A stretch of 64,000 bases of DNA from an uncultured Desulfovibrio sp. (GCA_937926875.1 CALBAX010000120.1:22499-86498), one strand, 5' to 3'. Positions 17,816 to 26,020 are shown, counted from the stretch's first letter. Program-made: numbers and translations. The notes: generated by a model from the letters alone, not told the origin.

Positions 17816-18027
17816 TTGCGGGGGAGGGGAACCTTTTCGGGGGAAAGGTTCTCCCTCCAGCCAGCTTTCGATGCCCGTAACTTCCTTCGTCGTAACGGGC
17901 ACGGCCCTGCGGGCCGCCCTTGGTCGGCCGCGTCCCCTCCCTTCCAAAACCTTTTGGCCTGGTCCCTGACGGCTGTCGTGGCATGAAGATCTTTCTGGCC
18001 TTGCCGGTCCTCCGGCAGGGCCTTTTT
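17816..18027 (+). terminator. Terminator region after the two-component operon
   Basis: A first hairpin GAACCTTT/AAAGGTTC (17829-17851) lies in a GGGGAGGGG...CCCTCC context. A second, strong one is GGCCTTGCCGG-TCCT-CCGGCAGGGCC followed by TTTTT (17997-18027). The latter is a textbook intrinsic terminator. Confidence 0.8.
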
Positions 18028-18490
18028 GTTGTGGGCGGAGGTCGTTTGCAGGCATCTTGTGAGGCTGCCGTATTTTTTATGGGCAGGCAGGCCCCCTTTC
18101 ATGCGGGGCATTGTCCTCCGGGGGAGCTTTCCCGCAGATCGGGCGCGCCGTTTGCCGACCGGGCCGAAGGCGCAGCGCTGTCCTCCCGGTGCGCCGGACG
18201 CAGTGGCGGGAAGGGGCTGGAGCATCAAGGCTCCGGTCTCTTGCCGCATCATTCCGCAGGGCGATCCAGCCCTGATGCCGGGCAACAGCTGCCATCAGGG
18301 GGCACCTTTCCCGCACAACGGCAGCGTTTTTTATAAAGCGCGTTGGGGAGAGGATAGCGATCTGGAGGAAGGGGGATCCCTCTCGCCCGAGGCATGACCG
18401 GATGGCGGCCCGAAGGGCTGTGCCTGTTGTCAGATGAAGGCGCGTTACGAGCATCGACAGTAACGCGGGGCTCTTTTTCCCCAAGAAAAC
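18028..18490. other. Long intergenic region, no gene recognised
   Basis: No frame here has a credible start, codon bias or family match. The only structure seen is an 8-bp stem CGCGTTAC/GTAACGCG (18441-18467) followed by GGGGCTCTTTTT. This could be a plus-strand terminator or a second fold behind the SRP RNA terminator. Confidence 0.5.
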
Positions 18491-18491
18491 G

Positions 18492-18527
18492 CAAAAGCCG
18501 CGAACGTTTCCACGCTCGCGGCTTTTG
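18492..18527 (-). terminator. Terminator of the SRP RNA gene
   Basis: A 12-bp stem CAAAAGCCGCGA/TCGCGGCTTTTG with a 12-nt loop starts 3 nt beyond the 3' end of the SRP RNA. On the minus strand the 3' arm ends in TTTTG and is followed by CGTTTTC. Confidence 0.8.
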
Positions 18528-18530
18528 TGG

Positions 18531-18607
18531 GCCGGACACCCGGCAGCGGCTGTTACCGCTGCTTTCTTTCGAACCTGACGGGGTTGGCAGTGCTGCCGCC
18601 GTCCGGC
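18531..18607 (-). ncRNA. ffs: Small signal recognition particle RNA (4.5S)
   Basis: Read on the minus strand, the ends pair as GCCGGAC/GTCCGGC. The apical part carries the SRP signature GTCAGG-TTC-GAAAG-AAAGCAGC, the Ffh M-domain binding site (E. coli has GUCAGGUCCGGAAGGAAGCAGC). The flanks form a long rod, so the visible core is about 77 nt. It works with Ffh in co-translational membrane targeting. The promoter (TTGACA, 18 nt, TAGCTT) predicts a start at about 18609, matching the 5' end of the rod. A terminator hairpin follows immediately. Exact ends are uncertain by a few bases. Confidence 0.9.
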
Positions 18608-18615
18608 TTGAAGGC

Positions 18616-18645
18616 AAGCTAGCCGTAAAAGGGGGCTGCTGTCAA
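18616..18645 (-). promoter_or_regulatory. Sigma-70 promoter of the SRP RNA gene
   Basis: The -35 TTGACA is at 18645-18640 and the -10 TAGCTT at 18621-18616, with an 18-nt spacer. The -35 box overlaps the stop codon of the amidohydrolase gene. Confidence 0.75.
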
Positions 18646-19439
18646 GCCCCGATCCCCAGCAGATGGCCCGCATTGCTGAGGATGCGCTCCATGGCGTCCT
18701 CGCCCAGGCCGCTCATGGTACGCAGGCGTTCCAGCTCGTGGGCAGGGTCATAGAGCGGCCAGTCCGTGCCGAACAGCAGCCTGTCCGGGGAATGGCGACG
18801 CAGCAGCCGCCGCAGGAGCGAGGGCGTCACATAGGGGGTGGTGCTGGAGGTGTCTATCCAGAGGTTTTCGAAGTCGCCCAGGGCCTCCAGGCTGTAATCC
18901 CACATCTGGTAGCCGCCAAAATGGGCCCCGATGACCCGCAGGCGGGGGAAGGAGCGCATGAGGTCGGCCAGCATGAAGGGGCTGGAAGGGGCCTTGTCCA
19001 GGGGATCGTCGCTGCCGATGTGGATCTCGAAGACGAAGTCGTCCTGGGCGCTCTCGAAGATGGGCAGCAGGCGGCGGTCGTTGAGCGCGAAGCCCTGGAA
19101 ATCGGGATGGAGCTTGATGCCGCGCAGGCCGCCCGCCTTCATGCGCTCCAGCTCGTCTTCCCAGTCCACATAGGCAGGATGCAGGGTGCCGAAGCCGATG
19201 ACCTCTTCATGCTCCCGCTGCAGCTTCATGGCATAATTGTTGGCCGGGATGACCTGTGCGGGGGCCGTGGCCGCGCACAGGACGATGCATCTGTCGATGC
19301 CGGCGGCCTTCTCACGCTCCAGGAGGTGCTCGATGGTTCCGTCACCGCGGCAGTCCAGGTGATAGACCGTATTGAGATGGTCTACGGCCTTGTGGGCGAT
19401 CTTGGGATGGAAGGCGTGGGTATGGATGTCAAAAAACAT
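18642..19439 (-). CDS. TIM-barrel metal-dependent amidohydrolase
   Basis: 265 residues. The start MFFDIHTHAF places the metal-binding HxH at residues 6-8. Further ligands typical of the amidohydrolase_2 family are visible: KLHPDFQG, EIHIG, GAHFGG and the C-terminal FGTDWP aspartate. The family includes decarboxylases (ACMSD, 5-carboxyvanillate) and lactonase-like hydrolases; the substrate here is unknown. The Shine-Dalgarno is not obvious. The gene lies 161 bp downstream of a hydroxyacid dehydrogenase on the same strand, and its stop overlaps the -35 box of ffs. Confidence 0.85.
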   Translation of the reverse strand: MFFDIHTHAFHPKIAHKAVDHLNTVYHLDCRGDGTIEHLLEREKAAGIDRCIVLCAATAPAQVIPANNYAMKLQREHEEVIGFGTLHPAYVDWEDELERMKAGGLRGIKLHPDFQGFALNDRRLLPIFESAQDDFVFEIHIGSDDPLDKAPSSPFMLADLMRSFPRLRVIGAHFGGYQMWDYSLEALGDFENLWIDTSSTTPYVTPSLLRRLLRRHSPDRLLFGTDWPLYDPAHELERLRTMSGLGEDAMERILSNAGHLLGIGA

Positions 19440-19600
19440 GATGGGCTCGGATGTCTTGTGGGAGATGCGCTCCTGTACCGCTCGTACTGTTTCCTTTTGG
19501 GGAAGATCCCGCCGGACAGGCGCTCTCTGCTGTTCCGTGACGGACGGGCGGGAGCCGGCCAGGGCCGTTGCCCGCCTTCCCGGTGTTCGTTGGTCGCTGC

Positions 19601-20563
19601 CTAGTCCTTCACGCCGTTGACCACATTGACAGGGGTGCCCTGTTGCCAGCGGAGGATGTTCTCGGCCGTGAGGTTGATGATGTTTTGCCGCGAACGGGCC
19701 GTGGCCCAGGCCATATGGGGCGTGATGAGGGTGTTTGGCGTGTGCAGCAGGGGATTGTCCTCCGCCGGGGGCTCCTTGGCCAGCACGTCCACGCCCAGGC
19801 CGCCCAGCTTGCCACTGTGCAGGGCCTCGGCCACGGCGGCTTCATCCAGCAGGGGGCCGCGGGCCGTGTTGATGAGGATGGCACCGGGCTTCATGCGGGC
19901 CAGGGCTTTGGCGTTGATGATGGCCCGGGTGGCATCGGTCAACGGGCAGTGCAGGGAGATGGCATCGGCCTGCTGGAGGATCTGGTCCACTGAGGCAAAG
20001 GCGAACGGGCTGTAGGACGGAGGGTTGCGGGGGGTGCGGCAGTTGGCAAGGACGGACATGCCGAACGCGTGCCCCAGCTCGCCCACACGGCGGCCGATGG
20101 AGCCGAAGCCGATGACGCCCAGCGTCCGCCCGCGCAGGCAGACAGGCGTGGTCTTCCAGTAGCACCAGGTGTCCTTCCATTCTCCGGCGCGGACACTGGC
20201 CGTATGCTCGCTGGTACGGCGGCACAGCTCCAGCAGCAGGGCCCAGGCGTGCTGGGCCACGTCGTCCACGCCGTAGGCCACCACATTGCAGACAGGGACG
20301 CCCTGTGCGGCGGCATCGGCAGTATCGATGATGTCGTATCCTGTGGCCAGGACGGCCACCATGCGCAGGTCGGGCAGACGGGACAGCGTGGCCGCCCGCA
20401 GGGGGACTTTGTTGGTGACCAGCACGTCCGCGCCGGCGGCCCGTTCCACGATCATCTCTTCAGGCGTATGGCCGTGGATGACGACCTCCCCCAGTTTTTC
20501 CAGGGGCTCCCAGCTGATGTCGCCGGGGTTGATGACGTCGCCGTCAAGTACAACTATCTTCAT
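19601..20563 (-). CDS. D-2-hydroxyacid dehydrogenase (glycerate/hydroxypyruvate type)
   Basis: 320 residues from ATG 20563 (AAGGAT at 5 nt). The N- and C-terminal segments form the substrate domain around an NAD-binding Rossmann fold with GFGSIGRRVG (about 150). The catalytic set is visible: Arg in NTARGPLLDE, Glu in AKEPPAEDN and His in TPHMAWAT. The H-x-A-W-A-T ending fits the glycerate dehydrogenase (HprA-like) group more than D-lactate dehydrogenase. It reduces a 2-oxoacid such as hydroxypyruvate with NAD(P)H in the cytoplasm; the substrate is inferred. Confidence 0.9.
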   Translation of the reverse strand: MKIVVLDGDVINPGDISWEPLEKLGEVVIHGHTPEEMIVERAAGADVLVTNKVPLRAATLSRLPDLRMVAVLATGYDIIDTADAAAQGVPVCNVVAYGVDDVAQHAWALLLELCRRTSEHTASVRAGEWKDTWCYWKTTPVCLRGRTLGVIGFGSIGRRVGELGHAFGMSVLANCRTPRNPPSYSPFAFASVDQILQQADAISLHCPLTDATRAIINAKALARMKPGAILINTARGPLLDEAAVAEALHSGKLGGLGVDVLAKEPPAEDNPLLHTPNTLITPHMAWATARSRQNIINLTAENILRWQQGTPVNVVNGVKD

Positions 20564-20720
20564 GGGGATCCTTGCTGCGCGCACTGCAAAACGGGCAGGC
20601 AGTGTCTGCATGGCCTGTTGCCCGGACAGGCAGGGGAAGAAAGGGGACTGGCCCGCTTCTGCGTGGCAGTGTAGCCTTAGCCGTACGGCTCCGCAAGGGG
20701 CGGCCCTTGGGAGGGGGGCG

Positions 20721-20752
20721 AAAAAAAAGGGCCGCCCCGAAGGACGACCCTT
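20721..20752 (-). terminator. Terminator of the tol-pal operon
   Basis: On the minus strand AAGGGTCGTCC-TTCG-GGGCGGCCCTT, fully paired with G-U wobbles, is followed by eight T's. The wobbles only pair in the minus-strand RNA, which fixes the direction. Confidence 0.9.
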
Positions 20753-20772
20753 AAAAGCCGGATGGCTGACGA

Positions 20773-21240
20773 CTAGTGAGCGATCACGCAGAAGTCGTCG
20801 CGGCGGTTCTGGGCCCACACGCTTTCGCCGGAACCCTGCACCGCGGGCTTTTCCTTGCCGTAGCTGATCATTTCCAGCTGGCCGGGGTTCACGCCCAGAC
20901 GGACCATGTAGTCATAAGCGGCACGGGCGCGGCGTTCGCCCAGGGCCAGGTTGTATTCCTGGGTACCGCGTTCGTCGCAGTTACCTTCGATACGCACGCG
21001 GATGCTGGGGTACTTCTTCATCAGGTCAGCCTTGGCGGTCAGCATGTCTTTGTACTGGGGCTGGATGTCGAACTTGTCGAAAGCAAACAGCACGCGACCG
21101 TCAGTGATCTGCTGGATGGCAGCACGCATTTCGGGGCTCATGTCATCGACATCACCGGTAGCGTCCTGGGTCTTCTTGGCGCAGCCGAAACCGGCGGCGA
21201 GGGCCATAACCAGAGCAAGGATAAGAGCGTAGCGTTTCAT
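20773..21240 (-). CDS. pal: Peptidoglycan-associated lipoprotein Pal
   Basis: 155 residues, AGGAGG Shine-Dalgarno. The lipobox AGFGC (Cys about 20) gives an outer-membrane lipid anchor. The OmpA-like domain has FAFDKFDIQP and the peptidoglycan-binding EGNCDERGTQEYNLALGERRA, with the two residues (D and R) that bind diaminopimelate. Its C-terminus is RRDDFCVIAH, slightly different from the enteric RRxxVVY ending. It holds the outer membrane to the cell wall with TolB. It is the last gene of the operon and is separated from tolB by 213 bp with hairpins, so it may also have its own promoter. Confidence 0.95.
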   Translation of the reverse strand: MKRYALILALVMALAAGFGCAKKTQDATGDVDDMSPEMRAAIQQITDGRVLFAFDKFDIQPQYKDMLTAKADLMKKYPSIRVRIEGNCDERGTQEYNLALGERRARAAYDYMVRLGVNPGQLEMISYGKEKPAVQGSGESVWAQNRRDDFCVIAH

Positions 21241-21311
21241 TGTGTGTCCTCCTGAACAGCTCTAACTCCAAAAAGGTACCTTTCCTTTCTGTACACAGCG
21301 GATGGTGGTAT

Positions 21312-21423
21312 CCATCCGCAGAACGGATGGTATATGTGAACCAAGTTTTGTCAAGTCAGGATAGGGGGGATTCCCCTATTTTTTCCAGAAATCTGCCCGG
21401 TTTTTCCAGAAAAGCCGGGCAGG
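21312..21423. promoter_or_regulatory. Hairpins between tolB and pal
   Basis: Three inverted repeats sit here: CCATCCG/CGGATGG (21312-21330), ATAGGGG/CCCCTAT followed by six T's on the plus strand (about 21361-21385), and TGCCCGG/CCGGGCA (about 21396-21423). A minus-strand TTGACA near 21350 may be part of a pal promoter, but its spacing to TATACC (14 nt) is short. Confidence 0.45.
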
Positions 21424-21453
21424 ACCTCCGGATTTTACAAAATCTGCACGAAA

Positions 21454-22767
21454 CTACTTGCCGTCGGGCATGCCCCAGCGGGGGAACGAGGCCGCGCCGC
21501 CGCCGGTGGGCACCTTCTTGGCATCACCGCCATGACGGGTGGTCAGGTAGATGCCGCGGGAGCCGCCGCGGCTGGAGGCGAAGGCGATGAAGTAGCTGTC
21601 GCCGCAGAAGGCGGGCTGTTCGTCGCTGCCGGGGCCGAAGGTGATCTGGCGCTCCAGGCCGGTGACCATGTCCTGCACGAAGATGCGGTGACCGTATTCG
21701 GTCATGCGGCTGTAGGTCACCAGGGTGCCGTCAGGCGAAAGGTTGGCTTCGGTGTTGTAGCCGCCGTTCTTGCTGACGCGGGTGATGCTGCCGGAACTCA
21801 GGTCTTTCATGAAGATCTGGGGGCCGCCCAGGCGCGAGGAGGTGAAGACCATCTTGGTGCCGGTCCTGTCGAAGGTGGGCGACACGTTGATGGAGTTGCC
21901 GCCTTCGAGGATGCGTTCCTTCTGGAAGCCGTGGTTCAGCAGGAAGATGACGGGGTAGCGGCCGTTGGAAAGGGCCACGGCCACCTTGTTGTCAGGGGTG
22001 AACGAAGGGCCGATGACCACGTTGCCGGGGAAGCGCACGCGCTGCACGCTGCCCTTCTTGCGGTCCCACACGCCCAGGGAGTGGGACTTCTCGTCGATAT
22101 GGGTGAAGACGATGAAGCGGCCGTCCGGGGACCAGGCCGGGGACATGGCTTCGCCCTTGATGTTGGTGATCTGGCGCAGGTCGCGGCCCGTGGGCTTGAC
22201 CAGCCACACGTTGGCGGACAGGCGGCCGGACTTCTTGACGAAGGCCAGGGTGGAGCGGAAGAAGGCACCGCTGCCGGTCAGCACTTCAAGCAGGTCGGCG
22301 CAGAAGCGGTCGGCCACTTCGGGCAGGTCGCTGGCACGCACCTGGGGGTACTCCTTGCCGAACAGGCGGCCGCCGGTATTGGTCTCGAAGGCGCGGATCT
22401 GCACGGAGCTGGTGCCGCTGTCGCCGTTGGGCCAGTAGGTGGTGACCACGATGTCCGAACCGGCCAGCTGGAAGCGCTTGAAGTCCAGGCTCGGGGGCTC
22501 GTAACCGGGCAGCAGGGTACCACCCAGAACGGAGGAGGCCGGCGTCAGGCGCATGAAGGGCAGGAAGCTGAGGTTCTCTTCCACCAGTTTCTGCAGTTTG
22601 GCGCCCATGCCGTTGGCCTGCTTCTGGGGGCCGGTGAGGGGGGCGGCCAGGGCGAGGTTCACGATATTCTGGCCGGGGCCGTAGATATCGACACGCATGG
22701 CGGCCTGGGCGGCGCTGCCCAGGGACAGCGTGACGGCCAGGGCCAAAAGGATGGCAAGACGTTTCAT
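21454..22767 (-). CDS. tolB: Tol-Pal beta-propeller protein TolB
   Basis: 437 residues, matching the family. Signal peptide with cleavage at AQA (about 22). The N-terminal anticodon-binding-like domain runs to about residue 165. A six-bladed propeller follows, with WD40-like TolB repeats: SPAWSPDGRFIVF, PSFTPDNKVAV, VSPTFDRTGTKMVFTS, EANLSPDGTLVTYS and QPAFCGDSYFIAF. Periplasmic; links Pal to the TolQRA inner-membrane complex during cell division. AAGGACC Shine-Dalgarno. The preceding gene ends 26 bp upstream. Confidence 0.95.
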   Translation of the reverse strand: MKRLAILLALAVTLSLGSAAQAAMRVDIYGPGQNIVNLALAAPLTGPQKQANGMGAKLQKLVEENLSFLPFMRLTPASSVLGGTLLPGYEPPSLDFKRFQLAGSDIVVTTYWPNGDSGTSSVQIRAFETNTGGRLFGKEYPQVRASDLPEVADRFCADLLEVLTGSGAFFRSTLAFVKKSGRLSANVWLVKPTGRDLRQITNIKGEAMSPAWSPDGRFIVFTHIDEKSHSLGVWDRKKGSVQRVRFPGNVVIGPSFTPDNKVAVALSNGRYPVIFLLNHGFQKERILEGGNSINVSPTFDRTGTKMVFTSSRLGGPQIFMKDLSSGSITRVSKNGGYNTEANLSPDGTLVTYSRMTEYGHRIFVQDMVTGLERQITFGPGSDEQPAFCGDSYFIAFASSRGGSRGIYLTTRHGGDAKKVPTGGGAASFPRWGMPDGK

Positions 22768-22792
22768 GGCGTAATGGTCCTTGTGGTGGCGT

Positions 22793-23599
22793 CTAGCGCA
22801 CCAGAGTTAGGGTGACGTTCATAAATCTGCCCACAGCCGCGGGCGGGGGGCTGACCTTTCCTGCCCGGCGTATGCCCTGCCGGACGTATCTGTCAAGCAG
22901 CTCGCTGCCGCTGCTTTGCAGGATGCTGTGGTTGAGGATCTTCCCCGTGGCGTCCAGCTCCAGGCGCACCGTGGCATAATAGGTGCCCTTGGGCAGCTCC
23001 GCAGGGATATAGGTGGCAGCGCGCAGCTGTGCGGCCAGCGTGCGGAAATAGGCCGCATGCTTGGGGCCGTAAGCGTCCTGGGCCTTCAGCGGCGTGGTCA
23101 GGGTGGCGGGCTTGCTGTCCAGGCTGACGGGCTCGCTCTTGGCCTCCGGCGCCGGGGCGGCGGCAGGCACGGCACCGGTCCCGGAGGTTTTCCGGGCGGC
23201 CTGGCGGCGGCTGATGCCGGAAAGGTCGGCCGTAGTGCCCTGCCAGAACGTCAGGTAGACGTCCTGGCTCATGCCGTAGGGCGGTTTGCCCAGGTCCGCG
23301 GTCTTCATGACCGCGCTGCACACGGAATCATTGAGGGCCTGGCTGGCGGATTTCTCGAGATAGCCGCAGCGTTCCACCTTGCCCTCCGCGTCCACGCGCA
23401 CCACGATGCGCACCTTGCCGCGGTCGGCCGGGGCGGCCCAGTTGGCCAGGATCTTTTCCATGGCCTCGCCGGCGTAGCCGTTGGCCACGTCCGCCGCAGC
23501 GGCGCCGGCGGCCCGTGCGTGCAGGGGGGCCAGACACAGCAGGAAGGCCGGCAGCAGCAGGGACAGGAAGGCCGCCGGGCGGGAAAGGGTTCGTTTCAT
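22793..23599 (-). CDS. Exported protein with two TonB/TolA C-terminal-like domains
   Basis: 268 residues from ATG 23599 (GGAGG at 4 nt). The ATG overlaps the tolA stop (ATGA), implying translational coupling. A signal peptide (cut near HARA, about 30) leads into a first domain with GKVRIVVRVDAEGKVER..., a Cys pair and VYLTFW. A Pro/Ala linker follows, then a second domain with YATVRLELDATGKILNHSILQSSGSELLDRYV. Both follow the pattern of TolA domain III/TonB_C (beta-strand, 'G.V....v..SSG...LD', helix). It has no membrane anchor beyond the signal, so it is a free periplasmic protein, inserted between tolA and tolB where some bacteria have ybgF/cpoB. Likely an adaptor; role inferred. Confidence 0.75.
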   Translation of the reverse strand: MKRTLSRPAAFLSLLLPAFLLCLAPLHARAAGAAAADVANGYAGEAMEKILANWAAPADRGKVRIVVRVDAEGKVERCGYLEKSASQALNDSVCSAVMKTADLGKPPYGMSQDVYLTFWQGTTADLSGISRRQAARKTSGTGAVPAAAPAPEAKSEPVSLDSKPATLTTPLKAQDAYGPKHAAYFRTLAAQLRAATYIPAELPKGTYYATVRLELDATGKILNHSILQSSGSELLDRYVRQGIRRAGKVSPPPAAVGRFMNVTLTLVR

Positions 23600-24744
23600 G
23601 TGACCTCCATGCGGGCAGATGTGCATGACGATGCGGCTCTTATGCAGCAATGCCGTTCCAGAATAACGCATCTTTGGGGAAAGCAGGGGACTGCCTCCCG
23701 AAAGCGGGATCTCCAAGACAGCAAGGCGGCCGCACCGCCGGGCACGACCGCCTTGACGGAGCGGCCCATGAGTTCGTTGAGTGTGAAGACAAGGTCCAGC
23801 TCGGTGTACTGTTCCGACGGCGGCGGCGGGAATGCCCCCGCCCGGCTGGTACGCCAGATGGCGTTGGCCGCCGAGGAATCGTACTGCGCGTTGCCGGAGC
23901 TTTGCGTCACGTCGACTTTTTCCACTTCGCCCTGCAGGTTGACCTTGACCCGGACCACGCAGACCAGGTTCAGGCGCGTGGCGGAAGTGAAGCTCCAGTT
24001 GGGACGCACGGCAAGCATGACCTGGCCCATGTAGACATCGTTGAGGCCACCGCCGCCGGGGCCGTCGCCTTCGCCGCCACCGCCGCCACCATCGCCGCCG
24101 GCATTGCGGCGGGCCTGGGCCAGGGCCTGTTCCACACTGCTGCCCTTGTCCCCGGATTCGACGCGGGACGTGGCTTCGCGGCGGGCCTGGTTCATGGCCG
24201 CGGCCACGGGGTCGCCCTTGGACGGCTTGTCGGCCTTTTTGTCGGTCTTCTTGTCGCTCTTTTCGACCTTTTTCTCAGGCTTCTTCTTGTCGTCCTTCTT
24301 TTCGGGCTTCTTGTCGTCGTCCTTTTTCTTGTCCTCTTTCTTTTTCTTGTCTTTTTTATCGGCCACGGGAGTGGCGTCCTTGGGTTCGGGCTTTGGCTTG
24401 ACCTCCGGCTTGGGCTCCGGCTTGTGCTCGACCTTGGGTTCAGGCTTGGCCTCCACCGGACGGGCCTTGTCCGCGGTGGGGTCGGCCTTGACCTCCGGCC
24501 GTTCGGGCGCGGCCGCATCGGCTTTCTTGGCCGGGGGCGAGACGTCCTTGGGGCCGTCCGTGGGCTTGCCCATCTTGCCCAGGATGCTCGAGGGCGTGCG
24601 GTTGCCGCCCGGAGCGCCGTCCACCAGGCTGATCATCACCGGCGGCGTCTCCAGGTTCACCGGCGGCGAGCTGGGCCAGAACATGATCAGCAGGAAGACC
24701 GCCAGATGCAGGCAGAGGGAAAGAAGATACGAGGCCCAGTTCAT
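23596..24744 (-). CDS. tolA: TolA-like energy-transducing protein
   Basis: 382 residues. One N-terminal helix (about 5-23, SHLAV type) anchors it in the inner membrane. A long Lys/Glu/Pro/Asp-rich region (about 75-215, coiled or extended) spans the periplasm. A Gly-rich hinge (about 220-235) leads to the TolA domain III/TonB_C (LNDVYMGQVMLAVRPNW to LDLVFTLNELMGR, about 238-328). About 55 more residues follow (SVKAVVPGG... to RMEVT), rich in Cys and Arg and unlike the family. They may be read-through past a lost stop. Works with TolQ and TolR to pull on TolB/Pal using the proton motive force. Confidence 0.9.
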   Translation of the reverse strand: MNWASYLLSLCLHLAVFLLIMFWPSSPPVNLETPPVMISLVDGAPGGNRTPSSILGKMGKPTDGPKDVSPPAKKADAAAPERPEVKADPTADKARPVEAKPEPKVEHKPEPKPEVKPKPEPKDATPVADKKDKKKKEDKKKDDDKKPEKKDDKKKPEKKVEKSDKKTDKKADKPSKGDPVAAAMNQARREATSRVESGDKGSSVEQALAQARRNAGGDGGGGGGEGDGPGGGGLNDVYMGQVMLAVRPNWSFTSATRLNLVCVVRVKVNLQGEVEKVDVTQSSGNAQYDSSAANAIWRTSRAGAFPPPPSEQYTELDLVFTLNELMGRSVKAVVPGGAAALLSWRSRFREAVPCFPQRCVILERHCCIRAASSCTSARMEVT

Positions 24745-24750
24745 CGCTGA

Positions 24751-25206
24751 CTACTTCCCGCCCTTGGCGGCTGCCGCGGCGGCAGCGGGCGACAGGCTCT
24801 CGGAGGAATCGGCCACCACGCCGAGCTTTTCGATGCCCACGGCCTTGATGCGGCCCATGACATCCACCACCACGCCGTAGGGGACTTCCTTGTCGGCACG
24901 CAGGAAAAGGGTTTTGTTCTTTTCCTTGACCAGGGTCTGGAGGTAACCTTCCAGGTCGTCCAGGGTCTGGACCTCGTATTCGTCCAGGAAGATCTTGCCG
25001 TCGTGGCGGACGGTCAGCATCATGTTGTCGTTTTCGGTCGGCAGCACTTCCACCTGTTTGGTCTGGGGCAGGTCCACTTCCAGCCCCTGGCTCATCATGG
25101 GAGTGGCCACCATGAAGATGATCAGCAACACCAGCATGACGTCCACGAAGGGCGTCACGTTGATCTCGGAGACAAAGCGGTTGTTGCCGCCCACGCTGGC
25201 GCCCAT
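24751..25206 (-). CDS. tolR: TolR/ExbD biopolymer transport protein
   Basis: 151 residues from ATG 25206 (GGAGAT at 5 nt, one base after the tolQ stop). The single membrane helix FVDVMLVLLIIFMVAT carries the family's essential Asp (D22) that takes part in proton flow. A periplasmic ExbD domain follows (VDLPQTKQVE, LFLRADKEVPYGVVVDVMGRIKAVG). It ends in an Ala-rich tail. Inner membrane; forms the TolQ-TolR stator for TolA. The tolA start is 6 nt beyond the stop. Confidence 0.95.
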   Translation of the reverse strand: MGASVGGNNRFVSEINVTPFVDVMLVLLIIFMVATPMMSQGLEVDLPQTKQVEVLPTENDNMMLTVRHDGKIFLDEYEVQTLDDLEGYLQTLVKEKNKTLFLRADKEVPYGVVVDVMGRIKAVGIEKLGVVADSSESLSPAAAAAAAKGGK

Positions 25207-25207
25207 G

Positions 25208-25903
25208 TTACATCTCCGTGGCGCCCGTGCGCTGCACGGGGCGGTGGGCATTGAGTTCGCGCTGCACGCGGTTGAGGAACACGCCGGCAAAGTTCACCAG
25301 CAGAGTGTCCACCTGCGAGAGCTTGCCCATGAAGATGTTGAAACCGATGGTGGCAGGCACTGCCACGCCCAGACCGATGGCCGTGGCCACCAGGGCTTCG
25401 GAGATGCCGGGGGCCACCGTGGCCAGGGAGGCGGACTTGAGCATGCCGATGGAGTGGAAGGAGTGCATGATGCCCCACACCGTGCCGAACAGGCCGATGA
25501 AGGGGGCCGTGTTGGCGGTGGTGGCCAGCAGGGAGAGGGAGCGCTCCAGACGGGCCATCTCGCTGGCCACGCCCTGGCGCAGGGAGCGGCGCACGTTGTC
25601 CACCACGATCTCGCTGCTGTTACCGGCCTCTTTGGAACGGTTGAACTCCATCACGCCCTGGTGGGCCACGAAATAGAGCGGGGAGGCCCGGTCGGAGCCC
25701 AGGGAGAGCACGGCCTCGCGCAGGCTGGGGGCCTTCTCGAACAGGTCAGTGCCCTGCAGGGCCTTGCGGTAGGCGGCGTTGAGGGCCAGGGTTTTCTGGA
25801 TCATCATGCCCCAGCTGCCTACGGACATGAGCACCAGGATGCACAGCACGATCTTGGCCACAAGACTGGCCTGGCTGATCATCGAAAAGAAACTGAACTC
25901 CAT
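25208..25903 (-). CDS. tolQ: TolQ/ExbB proton channel protein
   Basis: 231 residues, AGGAG Shine-Dalgarno. Three membrane segments: about 15-37, then LATTANTAPFIGLFGTVWGIM (about 127-150) and GISEALVATAIGLGVAVPATIGFN (about 165-190), with the MotA/TolQ/ExbB signature. First gene of tolQRA-(TonB_C protein)-tolB-pal. No promoter was resolved in the 240 bp upstream, which also contain the terminator of the neighbouring regulator gene. Confidence 0.95.
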   Translation of the reverse strand: MEFSFFSMISQASLVAKIVLCILVLMSVGSWGMMIQKTLALNAAYRKALQGTDLFEKAPSLREAVLSLGSDRASPLYFVAHQGVMEFNRSKEAGNSSEIVVDNVRRSLRQGVASEMARLERSLSLLATTANTAPFIGLFGTVWGIMHSFHSIGMLKSASLATVAPGISEALVATAIGLGVAVPATIGFNIFMGKLSQVDTLLVNFAGVFLNRVQRELNAHRPVQRTGATEM

Positions 25904-26001
25904 GTATCACTCCTGGAGATGGAAAATGGTGTGCCTGGGATGGATCCTGTGCCCTGCCGGACACGGCACGTATGCATCGGGAAAAAGAAAAACGCCAAAG
26001 A

Positions 26002-26020
26002 GCCCCTGCCATCCGGGGGC
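26002..26020 (-). terminator. Probable terminator after the PrpR-like gene
   Basis: A GCCCC/GGGGC stem is followed on the minus strand by TCTTTGGCGTTTTTC. Short stem, T-rich tail. Confidence 0.5.

Noticed and set aside
18441..18467. Terminator of the amidohydrolase gene
   Set aside because: It lies beyond the SRP RNA and its own terminator. It might instead be a plus-strand stop, so no gene was assigned.
18540..18610. TTCGAACC suggesting a tRNA T-arm
   Set aside because: No acceptor stem or anticodon arm fits; read on the other strand the region is an SRP RNA.
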